A DNA stretch of 64,000 bases, taken from contig PGZN01000002.1 in the NCBI GenBank assembly GCA_002840165.1, forward strand, positions 1 through 64,000. The letters are read 5' to 3'. This document shows, piece by piece, positions 39,310-48,003 of the stretch. Below the pieces are notes generated by a model. The model was given only the letters and a program-made list of their open reading frames with translations, had not been told where the DNA came from and searched no databases. Numbering within the stretch: position 1 is the stretch's first letter; each line of letters starts with the position of its first letter. A program made the translations under genes and the position numbers. Origin of the DNA: Firmicutes bacterium HGW-Firmicutes-8 (GTDB lineage: Bacteria > Bacillota > Thermincolia > Thermincolales > UBA2595).

Positions 39310-40461
39310 TTATAAATTTATAAATTCCTCCGGTTTGTTGCCCCGCAAACCAAAGAAATACTCCAGTCCCGCTGTTATCCTGGCACAGGCCCGGCCGTCC
39401 CCGTATGGGTTTACGGCATTGGCCATCTTTTCGTAGGCAGCGGAGTCTTCCAAGAGTGTTTTGCACGCATTAAACACCGCATCTTTATCAGTGCCCACCA
39501 TGCGTACAGTGCCGGCATCTATCGCCTCCGGCCTTTCAGTTGTGTCCCTGAGCACAAGCACAGGTTTTCCCAAAGCAGGAGCTTCTTCCTGAAGGCCCCC
39601 AGAATCAGTTAATACTAGATATGCCTTGTTCATCAGGCTAACAAAGGGAGCATATTCCAATGGGTCGGTAAGATGCACCCTGGGCAGCCCTCCCAGGACA
39701 GATTCAACAATATTCCTGACCTTGGGATTTTTATGGACCGGAAACACCACCTCCACATTATTGTACTGCTCAACTATATCCCGTAAGGCCTCGTAAACAT
39801 TGCGCAAGGGCTCCCCGAGGTTTTCCCGGCGATGGGTGGTAACTACTAAAACCCGGCTTCCCCGGTAATCTATCGCATTAAGGGCCGCATCAGTGAATAC
39901 ATATTTGTCCTTCACCGTGGCCAACAAAGCATCAATTACGGTGTTGCCTGTAACCAAAATATTTTCCGGGTTAACCCCTTCTCTCAGGAGGTTAGCTTTA
40001 GCTGTGGCAGTAGGGGCAAAGTGAAGGTCGGCGATGGCCCCGGTCAGCCTCCTGTTCATTTCCTCCGGATATGGCGAGTATTTGTTTCCGGTCCGCAGCC
40101 CGGCCTCAATATGTCCCACCTTTATCTGCCGGTAAAAAGCGGCCAGTCCGGCGGCGAAAGTGGTCGTCGTATCCCCGTGGACGAGGACAATATCCGGTTT
40201 CTCCTGTTCCAGAATCTCGTTCAAACCAGTCAGGGCCCTGGCTGTAATTTCATATAAGGTCTGGTTTGGCATCATTATATTTAAATCATATGCCGGTGTT
40301 ATCTGAAATAAATCCAGAACCTGATCCAGCATTTCACGGTGCTGGGCTGTGACGGCAACCTTACACTCGATCCGACCGGGGTGTTTTTCCAATTCCTTGA
40401 TCAATGGAGCCATCTTAATAGCTTCCGGTCGGGTTCCAAACACTGCCAAGACTTTAAGCAT
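39310..40461 (-). CDS. wecB: UDP-N-acetylglucosamine 2-epimerase (non-hydrolysing)
   Basis: A 383-residue GT-B fold enzyme. Landmarks are VLAVFGTRPEAIKMAPL at the N-terminus, VHGDTTTTFAAGLAAF, HIEAGLRTGNKYSPYPEEMNRR, and LTDSGGLQEEAPALGKPVL with the catalytic Glu pair. It converts UDP-GlcNAc to UDP-ManNAc, a precursor of wall-linkage units and secondary polymers. The ATG at 40461 with GAGGTG 5 nt upstream is preferred. Adjacency to the atp operon is common in Clostridia. The gene's promoter region abuts a heptamer repeat element. Confidence 0.95.
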   Translation of the reverse strand: MLKVLAVFGTRPEAIKMAPLIKELEKHPGRIECKVAVTAQHREMLDQVLDLFQITPAYDLNIMMPNQTLYEITARALTGLNEILEQEKPDIVLVHGDTTTTFAAGLAAFYRQIKVGHIEAGLRTGNKYSPYPEEMNRRLTGAIADLHFAPTATAKANLLREGVNPENILVTGNTVIDALLATVKDKYVFTDAALNAIDYRGSRVLVVTTHRRENLGEPLRNVYEALRDIVEQYNNVEVVFPVHKNPKVRNIVESVLGGLPRVHLTDPLEYAPFVSLMNKAYLVLTDSGGLQEEAPALGKPVLVLRDTTERPEAIDAGTVRMVGTDKDAVFNACKTLLEDSAAYEKMANAVNPYGDGRACARITAGLEYFFGLRGNKPEEFINL

Positions 40462-40475
40462 GTCCACACCTCTAT

Positions 40476-40986
40476 TAGTTGCTAGTTGCTAGTTGCTAGT
40501 TGCTAGTTGCTAGTTCCTAGTTGCTAGTTGCTAGTTCCTAGTTCTCAGTTTCATAGTTTCATAGCTGATAGTGCCAGTGATTAGTAGATAGATTCAAATC
40601 AATTTTTTACCACAAAGATGTCCATGCCGCTGGCGCGGCACCATCAGATGGTCTAAGGATGTTAAGAACCACCGCTGGTCTTAAGATCACAAAGAGTCAG
40701 AGGTACTGCAAACTAGAGATTTTCTAGCGCAGTTTTGTTATTCCTATTTTACAGATAGTTATATAATTTTATAAAGTATAAAGAAATCCTCGGGTAGAAT
40801 GTTCATGTTGGCTTAATTCCATACTCTTTGTGGCCTTTCTTTTTATCCTCAGACCAGATAGAAATGCCTATTAGTCTTTGTGTTAAAAAAGAATCCCGGC
40901 ACAACACTTTAGAGCACTGCAACATTCACCTGTCACTTTGCACCTAATCACTCTCCACTCTCCACTCCCCACTCAACTAGCAACTA
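40476..40986. repeat. Heptamer-ended repeat element A (wecB-glyA gap)
   Basis: The whole 500-nt gap is occupied. The left end is TAGTTGC in register nine times (40476-40538, three units with C for G or similar changes) and then degenerate. The right end is the inverse, CAACTA-GCAACTA (40974-40986), next to three copies of CCACTCT/CCACTCC. Inside are short stems at about 40624-40640 (GCCGC/GCGGC; ACCATC/GATGGT nearby) and phrases resembling cacaaag. The double-hairpin core of the other copies is missing. The last triplet of the right end is the glyA stop codon. Confidence 0.75.
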
Positions 40987-42231
40987 ATTGTACAGCGGGT
41001 GCTCATTGCACAGCTCCCGGACCATATTTTTCGCTTTGGCCAGGTAAACTTCGTCTTCACTGTGAGCTAACGATATATCTATAATTTCGGCCACTTTTTC
41101 CATAGCCTCTTCCTTCATGCCCCGGCTGGTGGCTGCAGGTGTGCCGATCCTGATCCCGCTCGTAATGGAAGGGCCTTGCGGGTCAAAAGGAATGGTATTC
41201 TTGTTTACAGTAACCCCGACTTTATCGAGGGTCTTTTCCGCCTGCTTACCTGTCACTTCTTTGTTTCGCAGATCGACCAGCATCAGGTGATTGTCAGTCC
41301 CTCCGGAAACCAGGTTGAAGTTACGTTTCGTTAAAGCCCCGGCAAGCGCTTTGGCATTTTTCACTACCTGTTCCTGGTACTCCTTAAATTCAGGGGTCAG
41401 GGCTTCTTTAAGGGCAACGGCTTTGGCAGCAATAACATGCATCAGCGGCCCTCCCTGGATACCCGGAAATACTGACTTATCAATGGCTGCCGCATATTTC
41501 TGTTTACAGAGGATCATGCCCCCCCTCGGTCCACGCAGGGTTTTATGAGTTGTCGTAGTTACAAAATCTGCGTGGGGGACCGGAGTAGGATGAAGCCCGG
41601 CTGCTACGAGGCCTGCAATGTGAGCCATATCCACCATCAGCATAGCGCCAACTTCTTCGGCCACTTCTTTCATCTGCACAAAGTCAATTATCCGGGGATA
41701 GGCGCTGGCCCCGGCCACAATTAGTTTCGGTTTATGTTCAAAGGCTAAACTGAAGACCTTTTCATAATTTATTCTACCGGTATCTTCCTCAACTCCGTAG
41801 GGAATAAAATTATAGTATTTCCCAGACATATTAACAGGACTCCCATGGGTTAGATGCCCGCCGTGGCTGAGGTTCATACCCAAAACAGTATCACCCAGCT
41901 GCAGGACGGCGAAATACACGGCCATATTGGCCTGGGCGCCCGAGTGGGGCTGGGCATTGGCATGTTCGGCGTCAAAGAGCTTCTTGGCCCTTTGGATTGC
42001 CAGTTCCTCAACGATGTCGACAAATTCGCACCCGCCGTAATAGCGTTTGCCAGGATATCCTTCCGCATATTTGTTAGTCAGCACTGCTCCCTGAGCGGCC
42101 ATCACTGCCCTGCTGACAAAGTTTTCAGAAGCAATAAGTTCGATATTATTCTGCTGCCTGTTTTTTTCCTTGGCAATTGCCTCAGCTACTTCCGGGTCTA
42201 CCTGTTTAACAAAAAAAAGTTCGTCATCCAC
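40984..42231 (-). CDS. glyA: Serine hydroxymethyltransferase
   Basis: A 415-residue PLP enzyme converting serine and tetrahydrofolate to glycine and methylene-THF. Landmarks: [44 protein letters not shown], and the PLP lysine in [14 protein letters not shown]. The GTG at 42231 has GGGGAGG 8 nt upstream, yields the normal family length and overlaps the rpiB stop by 8 nt; longer ATG starts at 42258 or 42270 run further into rpiB. The TAG stop lies within a TAGTTGC repeat unit. Confidence 0.97.
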   Translation of the reverse strand: MDDELFFVKQVDPEVAEAIAKEKNRQQNNIELIASENFVSRAVMAAQGAVLTNKYAEGYPGKRYYGGCEFVDIVEELAIQRAKKLFDAEHANAQPHSGAQANMAVYFAVLQLGDTVLGMNLSHGGHLTHGSPVNMSGKYYNFIPYGVEEDTGRINYEKVFSLAFEHKPKLIVAGASAYPRIIDFVQMKEVAEEVGAMLMVDMAHIAGLVAAGLHPTPVPHADFVTTTTHKTLRGPRGGMILCKQKYAAAIDKSVFPGIQGGPLMHVIAAKAVALKEALTPEFKEYQEQVVKNAKALAGALTKRNFNLVSGGTDNHLMLVDLRNKEVTGKQAEKTLDKVGVTVNKNTIPFDPQGPSITSGIRIGTPAATSRGMKEEAMEKVAEIIDISLAHSEDEVYLAKAKNMVRELCNEHPLYN

Positions 42232-42703
42232 GATGTTTTCCTCCCCTGTCCCCGCCATATTCCTTTTCAATGCCTGCTATTTTCTCAATTCTCCGGGTGT
42301 GACGTCCCCCGGCGAAGTCCGTCTCCAGCCAAATGTTGACTACATCTTTGGCCAGACCCGGCCCGATGACCCGTTCACCCATCGTCAGAATGTTGGCGTC
42401 ATTATGTTCTCTTGAGGCTCTGGCCGTAAATGTATCATGGCACAATGCGGCCCTGATGCCGGCCAGTTTGTTGGCAGCTATTCCTATCCCAACCCCGGTG
42501 CCGCAAATAAGAATTCCTCTGTCATATGTACCGTCCTGGACGGCCCTGGCAACCTCAAGGGCAATATCGGGGTAATCAACAGATACTTCGGAAAAGGTCC
42601 CAAAGTCTTTGAATTCATACCCCTTATCCTGGAGCATTTTAATGATTTCTTCTTTTAATTTAAATCCCCCGTGGTCGCAGCCAACAGCTAATCTTAAGCC
42701 CAC
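42224..42703 (-). CDS. rpiB: Ribose-5-phosphate isomerase B
   Basis: About 159 residues of the RpiB/LacAB family: [17 protein letters not shown] at the N-terminus, the catalytic Cys in [17 protein letters not shown], and [20 protein letters not shown]. It interconverts ribose-5-phosphate and ribulose-5-phosphate. The GTG at 42703 is chosen because GGGAGGG lies 10 nt upstream; the ATG at 42730 lies before that site and so is unlikely. It is followed by glyA with an 8-nt overlap. Confidence 0.95.
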   Translation of the reverse strand: MGLRLAVGCDHGGFKLKEEIIKMLQDKGYEFKDFGTFSEVSVDYPDIALEVARAVQDGTYDRGILICGTGVGIGIAANKLAGIRAALCHDTFTARASREHNDANILTMGERVIGPGLAKDVVNIWLETDFAGGRHTRRIEKIAGIEKEYGGDRGGKHRG

Positions 42704-42780
42704 TGCCAAAACGCCCTCCCATGATAACAAATTTCAGCGCAATTATTATTTTTTCTACATCAAATGCCGTTTCCCTTTTT

Positions 42781-43251
42781 TTATCTGGTATCAGTCTGTT
42801 TTACTATCTTATGAAATATCTTGTTGACAAGTTCCTGGATTTCCCGGGCACATTTCAGGTATATGGCAGCCGGCTGTCCAATCGGGTCAGATATGTCATA
42901 ACTGCGGCTATCCGCTAATTCCGACAGGGTGAAGACCTTTAAAGCTGCCGCGGGAAATGAGTTGAGAATTGCCTGTTTATGGCCGTCCGTCATCGTAATA
43001 ATAACATCACTCTTGTCCGCATGCTCCCCGCAAAACCGCTTAGCTCTATGTTTTATCAAATCTATCCCAGCCATACTCATTACCTCTATGGCCTCAGGTG
43101 ACGCAGGACTTCCCGGATACGCCGCCAGACCCGCTGACGCCAGTTCGAAATCAGTCCGGCCGGGGGCATTATCCTTCAGCCATTTCCTGGCTATTACCTC
43201 CGCCATACTGCTGCGGCATGTGTTTCCGGTACAGACAAACAGGATTCTCAT
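42781..43251 (-). CDS. ywlE: Low-molecular-weight protein arginine/tyrosine phosphatase (YwlE-like)
   Basis: A 156-residue enzyme with the phosphate-binding loop CTGNTCR at residues 7-13 (CX5R) and the general-acid Asp in YDISDPIGQP near the C-terminus. In B. subtilis YwlE removes phosphate from arginine residues marked by McsB; the Thr in the CTGNT loop matches the arginine-phosphatase form, but tyrosine specificity cannot be excluded. GGAGG lies 9 nt before the ATG, directly against the end of a repeat element. Confidence 0.9.
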   Translation of the reverse strand: MRILFVCTGNTCRSSMAEVIARKWLKDNAPGRTDFELASAGLAAYPGSPASPEAIEVMSMAGIDLIKHRAKRFCGEHADKSDVIITMTDGHKQAILNSFPAAALKVFTLSELADSRSYDISDPIGQPAAIYLKCAREIQELVNKIFHKIVKQTDTR

Positions 43252-43267
43252 TGATTCACTCCTCCTA

Positions 43268-43696
43268 AGTTGACAGTTATCAGTTGACAGTTGACAGGGG
43301 AGAGTTCTCTACGCCTTCGGCTCCGAGGGGGTCGGAAGAGTTTGCTTCCACAAACTCTCGATGACACAAAAACCATTAATACAAATGTATAGCACGGGTA
43401 GAGAGTAAGAAAATCTCTTTTGTTTTGAACATCTCTGTAGGCTCGGTGTGCTATTTTTATATGATCGGAAGGTTTGCGACCAAAGGGAGCAAACCAACCT
43501 TTGCCCCTCGTTCCGCTCAATGCGGAACGAGGGAACCACTCATCACTATCATCTGTCATCTGTCAACTGTCATCTGTCATCTGTCAACTGTCATCTGTCA
43601 ACTGTCATCTGTCAACTGTCAACTGTCATCTGTCATCTGTCATCTGTCATCTGTCATCTGTCAACTGTCAACTGTCAACTGTCAACTGTCAACTAA
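43268..43696. repeat. Heptamer-ended repeat element B (tsaC-ywlE gap)
   Basis: The element fills the gap from the ywlE ribosome site to the tsaC stop codon. The left end has four AGTTGAC-type units (43268-43295); the right end is the inverse as a long array of CAACTGT/CATCTGT (43550-43689, closed by CAACTAA). The core has a hairpin AGAGTTTG/CAAACTCT near 43338-43358, a GGTTTGC/GCAAACC hairpin (43471-43495) and a perfect 12-bp hairpin with loop TCAAT (43505-43533). Open frames across it in several phases are artefacts of the repeat. Confidence 0.8.
43550..43689. repeat. Two-letter heptamer array, 20 units
   Basis: Twenty uninterrupted 7-bp units, each either CATCTGT (T) or CAACTGT (A), differing at one base. 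Read left to right the order is T T A T T A T A T A A T T T T T A A A A. No unit has any other change, so the array is either young or kept uniform by slippage and conversion. It forms the right inverted end of element B. Confidence 0.9.
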
Positions 43697-44761
43697 TTAT
43701 ACGTATATCACCCTGCCCCCCGCCGCTTTTATCAGCCTGTTCATGATAGCAGACCCAATCCCTGTTTCGGGGTAGCCTTCAGCGATAATGACGTCTACAT
43801 CGGCTCCGTCGAGAAAACGCAAACCATAAAACAGGTTCTGGGCTACCGTCTCCAGTCTGGTCCGGCTTCCTACCGGGAAAACCTCGTCAGCGCAGTAGCC
43901 CCTGGCCATTTCCGCTGAAGCCAGGATGCCGACTCTTTTAGCCGCGGAACGATACTCCGAAACAAGTTCCGCAATCCTGGCAAAAATCTTTGCATAGTCG
44001 TCACCTGTAACAACAATAACCTTCGCCTTGGGCGCGTAGTGTTTATATTTAACCCCGGGCGACCTCGGTGTTCCGGTTGAACTCACCTGATTTATATCGG
44101 TTTCCACATGGCCGAGTACACCCTCAATGTCTTCTCTGCTGATACCGCCCGGTCTAAGGATAACCGGCGGTTCGGAAGTCATGTCTATCACCGTAGATTC
44201 GAGCCCCACCCGGCAGGCTCCGCCATCCACAATCATATCGATTTTGCCTTCCAAGTCCCGTAAGACATGTTCAGCCGTAGTTGGGCTGGGTTTCCCGGAA
44301 CTGTTGGCAGATGGCGCCGCTACCGGCACTCCGGCAGCTTTAATAATCTCAAGGGCCACCGGATGATCCGGTATCCTAACTGCTACAGTATGTAAGCCGG
44401 CAGTTACCACATCAGGGACCACCGGTTTTTTATGCAAAACTATAGTTAAAGGCCCCGGCCAGAAGGCCTCCATTAACCTACCGGTCTGGACTGTTATTTC
44501 ATCTGTAAGGTCAGGAACCTGATTCTTATCGGAAATATGAACTATTAAGGGGTTATCGTCCGGGCGGCCTTTGGCTTTAAAGATTTCGGCCACCGCCCGC
44601 GGGTTAAGGGCGCTGGCGCCCAAACCATAGACTGTTTCCGTCGGAAAAGCAACCAACCCGCCTTCCCGTAAAATCCGGCCCGCTTCACGGACCCCCTCGG
44701 AAGACGGGCTGTCAGGGTTTACTTTTACATAGGTTGTTTCTTTATCTATCAATATGAACAC
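43697..44761 (-). CDS. tsaC: L-threonylcarbamoyladenylate synthase (TsaC/Sua5, YwlC)
   Basis: A 354-residue Sua5-type enzyme with the YrdC domain (GRILREGGLVAFPTETVYGLG, KGRPDDNPLIVHI, PGPLTIVL, VPVAAPSANSSGKPSPT) in residues ~15-215 and the extra Sua5 C-terminal domain (~245-350). It makes threonylcarbamoyl-AMP for the t6A37 modification of tRNA. The TAA stop touches the first base of repeat element B. It follows prmC by 1 nt, as in Bacillus, though ywlD and spoIIR found there are missing here. Confidence 0.95.
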   Translation of the reverse strand: MFILIDKETTYVKVNPDSPSSEGVREAGRILREGGLVAFPTETVYGLGASALNPRAVAEIFKAKGRPDDNPLIVHISDKNQVPDLTDEITVQTGRLMEAFWPGPLTIVLHKKPVVPDVVTAGLHTVAVRIPDHPVALEIIKAAGVPVAAPSANSSGKPSPTTAEHVLRDLEGKIDMIVDGGACRVGLESTVIDMTSEPPVILRPGGISREDIEGVLGHVETDINQVSSTGTPRSPGVKYKHYAPKAKVIVVTGDDYAKIFARIAELVSEYRSAAKRVGILASAEMARGYCADEVFPVGSRTRLETVAQNLFYGLRFLDGADVDVIIAEGYPETGIGSAIMNRLIKAAGGRVIYV

Positions 44762-44762
44762 C

Positions 44763-45617
44763 TCAGCTCCGGAACACCTTAATTATCCGGTCCAGTCCGG
44801 ACAGATCCCTTATCGTCTCGATATTTGAATACCCCAGTCCGTTGACGTAAGACCGCATTATAACGGCCTGGTCATAACCAACCTCAAGCAGGAGAACCCC
44901 GCCTTTTTTCAGCAGTTCCACAGCCCTGGGGCACATTTCCCGGTAGCAGTCCAACCCGTCAGGTCCGCCATCAAGAGCCCCCAGCGGCTCGTAGCCTCTC
45001 ACATCTACAGGTAGGTTGTCCATCTCAGGGGAAGGTATATACGGCAGATTGGCGGTTATCACATCAAACCTGCTGTTTAATTCAGTTGACCCCAGAGGAT
45101 CCAGCAGGTTTCCCTGAACAAAAGAAATTCTGTCAGACACGCCGTGCCGGGCCGCGTTAAAACGGGCGGCCTCTAAAGCCGCGGGCGAAATATCTATCGC
45201 CAAAACTTCGCAGTCTGGCAGGTAGTAGGCCAGCGAAACAGCCACAGCCCCGCTTCCGGTACCCACGTCAATAATACGCAGAGGCTTTATCGCTAAAGCC
45301 TCTGCCACCATTATTTCAGTATCGGGCCTGGGAATCAAAACGTTCCGGTTAACCTTAAACCCCAGGGACATAAATTCCTTTTCCCCGGTAATATAGGCCA
45401 CAGGTTCCCGTTTGAGGCGCCTGTTAACCATAGAAAAATATTCTTTTGCTGCTCCCGCCGGGATCATATCCTCACTTTTGAGATAAAGGTCCGGGCGGGA
45501 AGTCTGTAGGACAAAGGCCAATATCACCTCAGCGTCGAGACGGGCTGTTTCCAGTCCCTGCAGCCGCAAAACCCCGGCAGCTTTGGCCAGGGCTTCTCTG
45601 ATAGAAAGAGAAGACAT
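44763..45617 (-). CDS. prmC: Release factor glutamine methyltransferase PrmC
   Basis: A 284-residue SAM enzyme that methylates the Gln of the GGQ motif in release factors. An N-terminal helical domain is followed by the SAM site RIIDVGTGSGAVAVSLAYY and the substrate-binding tetrad, here NLPY (TANLPYIPSPEM) instead of the more usual NPPY. It overlaps the prfA stop by one base, so it is expressed with its substrate. Confidence 0.95.
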   Translation of the reverse strand: MSSLSIREALAKAAGVLRLQGLETARLDAEVILAFVLQTSRPDLYLKSEDMIPAGAAKEYFSMVNRRLKREPVAYITGEKEFMSLGFKVNRNVLIPRPDTEIMVAEALAIKPLRIIDVGTGSGAVAVSLAYYLPDCEVLAIDISPAALEAARFNAARHGVSDRISFVQGNLLDPLGSTELNSRFDVITANLPYIPSPEMDNLPVDVRGYEPLGALDGGPDGLDCYREMCPRAVELLKKGGVLLLEVGYDQAVIMRSYVNGLGYSNIETIRDLSGLDRIIKVFRS

Positions 45618-46687
45618 TAATCCACCTGCTTTAATTTTTCTGCCTGGTCTGTAGTAATCAAAGCTTCGATTATATCTCCCAGATCCCCTTCCAGGACCTG
45701 CGGCAGTTTGTGTACGGTCAGCCCAATCCGGTGGTCAGTAATCCGCCCCTGGGGGAAATTGTATGTCCTGATCCGCTCACTGCGGTCCCCGGTGCCGACC
45801 TGACTCTTCCTGGCGCTCGCCTGTTTAGCATCCTGTTCTTCCCTGGCCTTGTCCAGAAGCCGTGCCCGGAGGACTCTCATGGCCTTGTCTTTGTTCTTAT
45901 GCTGGGATTTCTCGTCCTGGCAGGAGACCACCATCCCAGTAGGAATATGTGTAATCCTGACCGCCGATTGAGTTGTGTTAACCGACTGGCCTCCGGGGCC
46001 GCTGGAACAAAAGACGTCTATCCGCAGTTCGTTAGGATCGATATCGATGTCGACCTCCTCAGCTTCGGGAAGGACAGCTACCGTAACTGTCGAGGTATGA
46101 ATCCGGCCGGAAGACTCGGTGCTGGGCACTCTCTGCACCCGATGGACCCCACTCTCAAATTTTAATTGGCTGTATACACCCTTCTGTCCCTCAATCAGGA
46201 AAACAATTTCCTTAAAACCGCCGATATCGGTGGCATTTGAACTTAGAAGTTCAGTCCGCCAACCCTGCGTTTCGGCGTACCGGCTGTACATCCGAAAAAG
46301 GTCTCCGGCAAATAGGGCAGCTTCTTCACCGCCGGCGCCGCCCCGGATTTCCACAATAACGTTTTTCTCGTCACGGGGGTCTTTAGGCAGCAGCAGGACT
46401 TTAAGCCTCTGTTCAAGCTCCTCCTGTTTTTCCTTCAGCTCATTAAGTTCAAGTTGAACCATTTCGCGAAAATCTTCATCCGGTTTTTCGTCCAGCATCT
46501 CCCGGGCATCCTTAATCCCGCTAAGCGCTTTCTTATATTCCCGGAAAACCGTAACAACATCAGTCAGGGAAGCATGTGTTTTGGCATGCTTCTGCCAATC
46601 AGCCTGGTTACTGATAACCTCGGGGTCACTCAAAAGTTTAGCCAATTCCTCATATCTATCCTCGAGGGACTGTAATTTGTCAATCAT
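45617..46687 (-). CDS. prfA: Peptide chain release factor 1
   Basis: A 356-residue class I release factor. The catalytic GGQ lies in [20 protein letters not shown], the N-terminal coiled domain begins [19 protein letters not shown], and the C-terminal half has [20 protein letters not shown]1 reads UAA and UAG. It overlaps the upstream DUF1385 gene by 4 nt and prmC by 1 nt. Confidence 0.98.
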   Translation of the reverse strand: MIDKLQSLEDRYEELAKLLSDPEVISNQADWQKHAKTHASLTDVVTVFREYKKALSGIKDAREMLDEKPDEDFREMVQLELNELKEKQEELEQRLKVLLLPKDPRDEKNVIVEIRGGAGGEEAALFAGDLFRMYSRYAETQGWRTELLSSNATDIGGFKEIVFLIEGQKGVYSQLKFESGVHRVQRVPSTESSGRIHTSTVTVAVLPEAEEVDIDIDPNELRIDVFCSSGPGGQSVNTTQSAVRITHIPTGMVVSCQDEKSQHKNKDKAMRVLRARLLDKAREEQDAKQASARKSQVGTGDRSERIRTYNFPQGRITDHRIGLTVHKLPQVLEGDLGDIIEALITTDQAEKLKQVD

Positions 46688-47616
46688 TTTTCACACCCCT
46701 GAAGTTTTTCTGCCGCCAAATCCTGTGCCGGGAGAGGTTCTTTTTCGCTGTCACCCGCAGGCAGGACTGCTTTTAAGGCCTGAACAGCCACTTCGATCTG
46801 GCTTTCATCCGGGTCCCTCGTGGTCATTTTCTGCAGCCAAAGTCCCGGTGTAATTATGATTTTCATTAACGCGGAATCGCAGTATTTTGCCGACAATTTT
46901 AAAACCTCGTATGAAACCCCGGCGACGACCGGTAGTAAAACAATACGCGAAACTATCCTCATCACCAGATCCTGTTTACCTAAAAGGCTAAAGATAAGGA
47001 TCATTATTACCATTACAATAAGCAAAAAACTGGTGCCGCAGCGCGGGTGCAGTTGGGAATACCTGCGGACATTTTCAACAGTCAGTTCGACGCCCGCTTC
47101 ATAGGCATTGATGACCTTATGTTCCGCACCGTGGTACTGGAAGACACGCTGGATATCTTTCATCCGGGAGATTGCTATCACATATAATAGGAAGATAAGT
47201 ATCCGGAATAACCCTTCAAAGATATTTATCAGCACATTGCTGCTGAATGTTTTATATAACAGCCTGGCCCCCGTGGTTGGGGCAACGACAAATAAAAGGA
47301 TTCCCAAAACCAGGGCTAATCCTATAGTTAACGCCATCTCCCAGGGGCCTAATTCCTCCCCTTCCCCTTCAGCTGCCTGGTTGGCAGAAAAAGCAAGGGC
47401 CTGAATGCCAATAATCAGAGACTCAAAAAGCATTACCGTTCCTCTCAGAAAGGGCCATTTTAGGAAGGGCAGCTTCTTGGTTATAGAATTTACGGGGCGC
47501 CGTTCAATTATTATGTCATTATCGGGTTTTCTTACGGCAATGGCCACACCCTGACTGCCGCGCATCATTACTCCTTCAATTACAGCCTGGCCGCCATATT
47601 GAAATTTATCCCCCAA
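46684..47616 (-). CDS. DUF1385 membrane protein (YqhQ-like)
   Basis: A 310-residue membrane protein of the DUF1385 family. It begins [19 protein letters not shown], has several hydrophobic segments and the conserved [15 protein letters not shown] and [13 protein letters not shown] motifs, which suggest a metal or nucleotide site. Its biochemical role is not established. Position between rpmE and prfA is conserved in many Clostridia. It overlaps prfA by 4 nt. Confidence 0.88.
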   Translation of the reverse strand: MGDKFQYGGQAVIEGVMMRGSQGVAIAVRKPDNDIIIERRPVNSITKKLPFLKWPFLRGTVMLFESLIIGIQALAFSANQAAEGEGEELGPWEMALTIGLALVLGILLFVVAPTTGARLLYKTFSSNVLINIFEGLFRILIFLLYVIAISRMKDIQRVFQYHGAEHKVINAYEAGVELTVENVRRYSQLHPRCGTSFLLIVMVIMILIFSLLGKQDLVMRIVSRIVLLPVVAGVSYEVLKLSAKYCDSALMKIIITPGLWLQKMTTRDPDESQIEVAVQALKAVLPAGDSEKEPLPAQDLAAEKLQGCEK

Positions 47617-47685
47617 AGCAAAACAACTCCTTACGTTTGTCCAAGTGAAACACTCTGTCGTTTGGAAACGTGTCTAATCATATTA

Positions 47686-47709
47686 AAAGAGCAGAGCCAG
47701 TGCTCTGCT
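47686..47709 (-). terminator. Rho-independent terminator of rpmE
   Basis: An 8-bp stem AGCAGAGC/GCTCTGCT (47690-47709, loop of 4) is followed by TTTTAAT on the minus strand. It starts 5 nt after the rpmE stop codon. Confidence 0.8.
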
Positions 47710-47713
47710 ATTA

Positions 47714-47911
47714 TTACATTCCGTATTTTTTCTTAAATTTATCCACACGGCCACTGGTATCAACAAATTTTTGCTTTCCTGTAAAGAAAGGATGGCACTT
47801 CGAGCAAATCTCCACCCTGACTTCCTTTTTTGTTGAACCTGACTCAAAAGTTTCACCGCAGGCACAGGTAACTTTAGCTACCCCATACTTTGGATGAATG
47901 TCTTTTTTCAC
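47714..47911 (-). CDS. rpmE: 50S ribosomal protein L31, zinc-binding form
   Basis: A 65-residue protein with four zinc-ligand cysteines: Cys16 and Cys18 in VTCACGE, Cys36 and Cys39 in EICSKCHPF. This is the zinc-containing (C+) L31 form. A GTG start with AAGGGGTG 7 nt upstream fits. It has its own strong promoter and terminator and so is a monocistronic unit. Confidence 0.97.
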   Translation of the reverse strand: MKKDIHPKYGVAKVTCACGETFESGSTKKEVRVEICSKCHPFFTGKQKFVDTSGRVDKFKKKYGM

Positions 47912-47959
47912 GGCCCTTCACCCCTTTTCCCAGCGTTATTACCAAACATCAACTCTATT

Positions 47960-47988
47960 ATTATAACATACCACATATAGTGATGCAA
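47960..47988 (-). promoter_or_regulatory. Sigma-A promoter of rpmE
   Basis: Minus-strand TTGCAT (47983-47988) and TATAAT (47960-47965) are separated by exactly 17 nt, an almost consensus vegetative promoter. Transcription would start about 40-45 nt before the rpmE GTG. Confidence 0.8.
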
Positions 47989-48003
47989 CTATTTTCAAAA
48001 ATG

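Noticed and set aside
43425-43775. Open frames in all three plus phases through the CATCTGT/CAACTGT array (Cys/His/Leu/Ser repeats)
   Set aside because: A 7-bp repeat without stops gives long frames in every phase by itself; there is no ribosome site and the frames run into the end of tsaC on the wrong strand.
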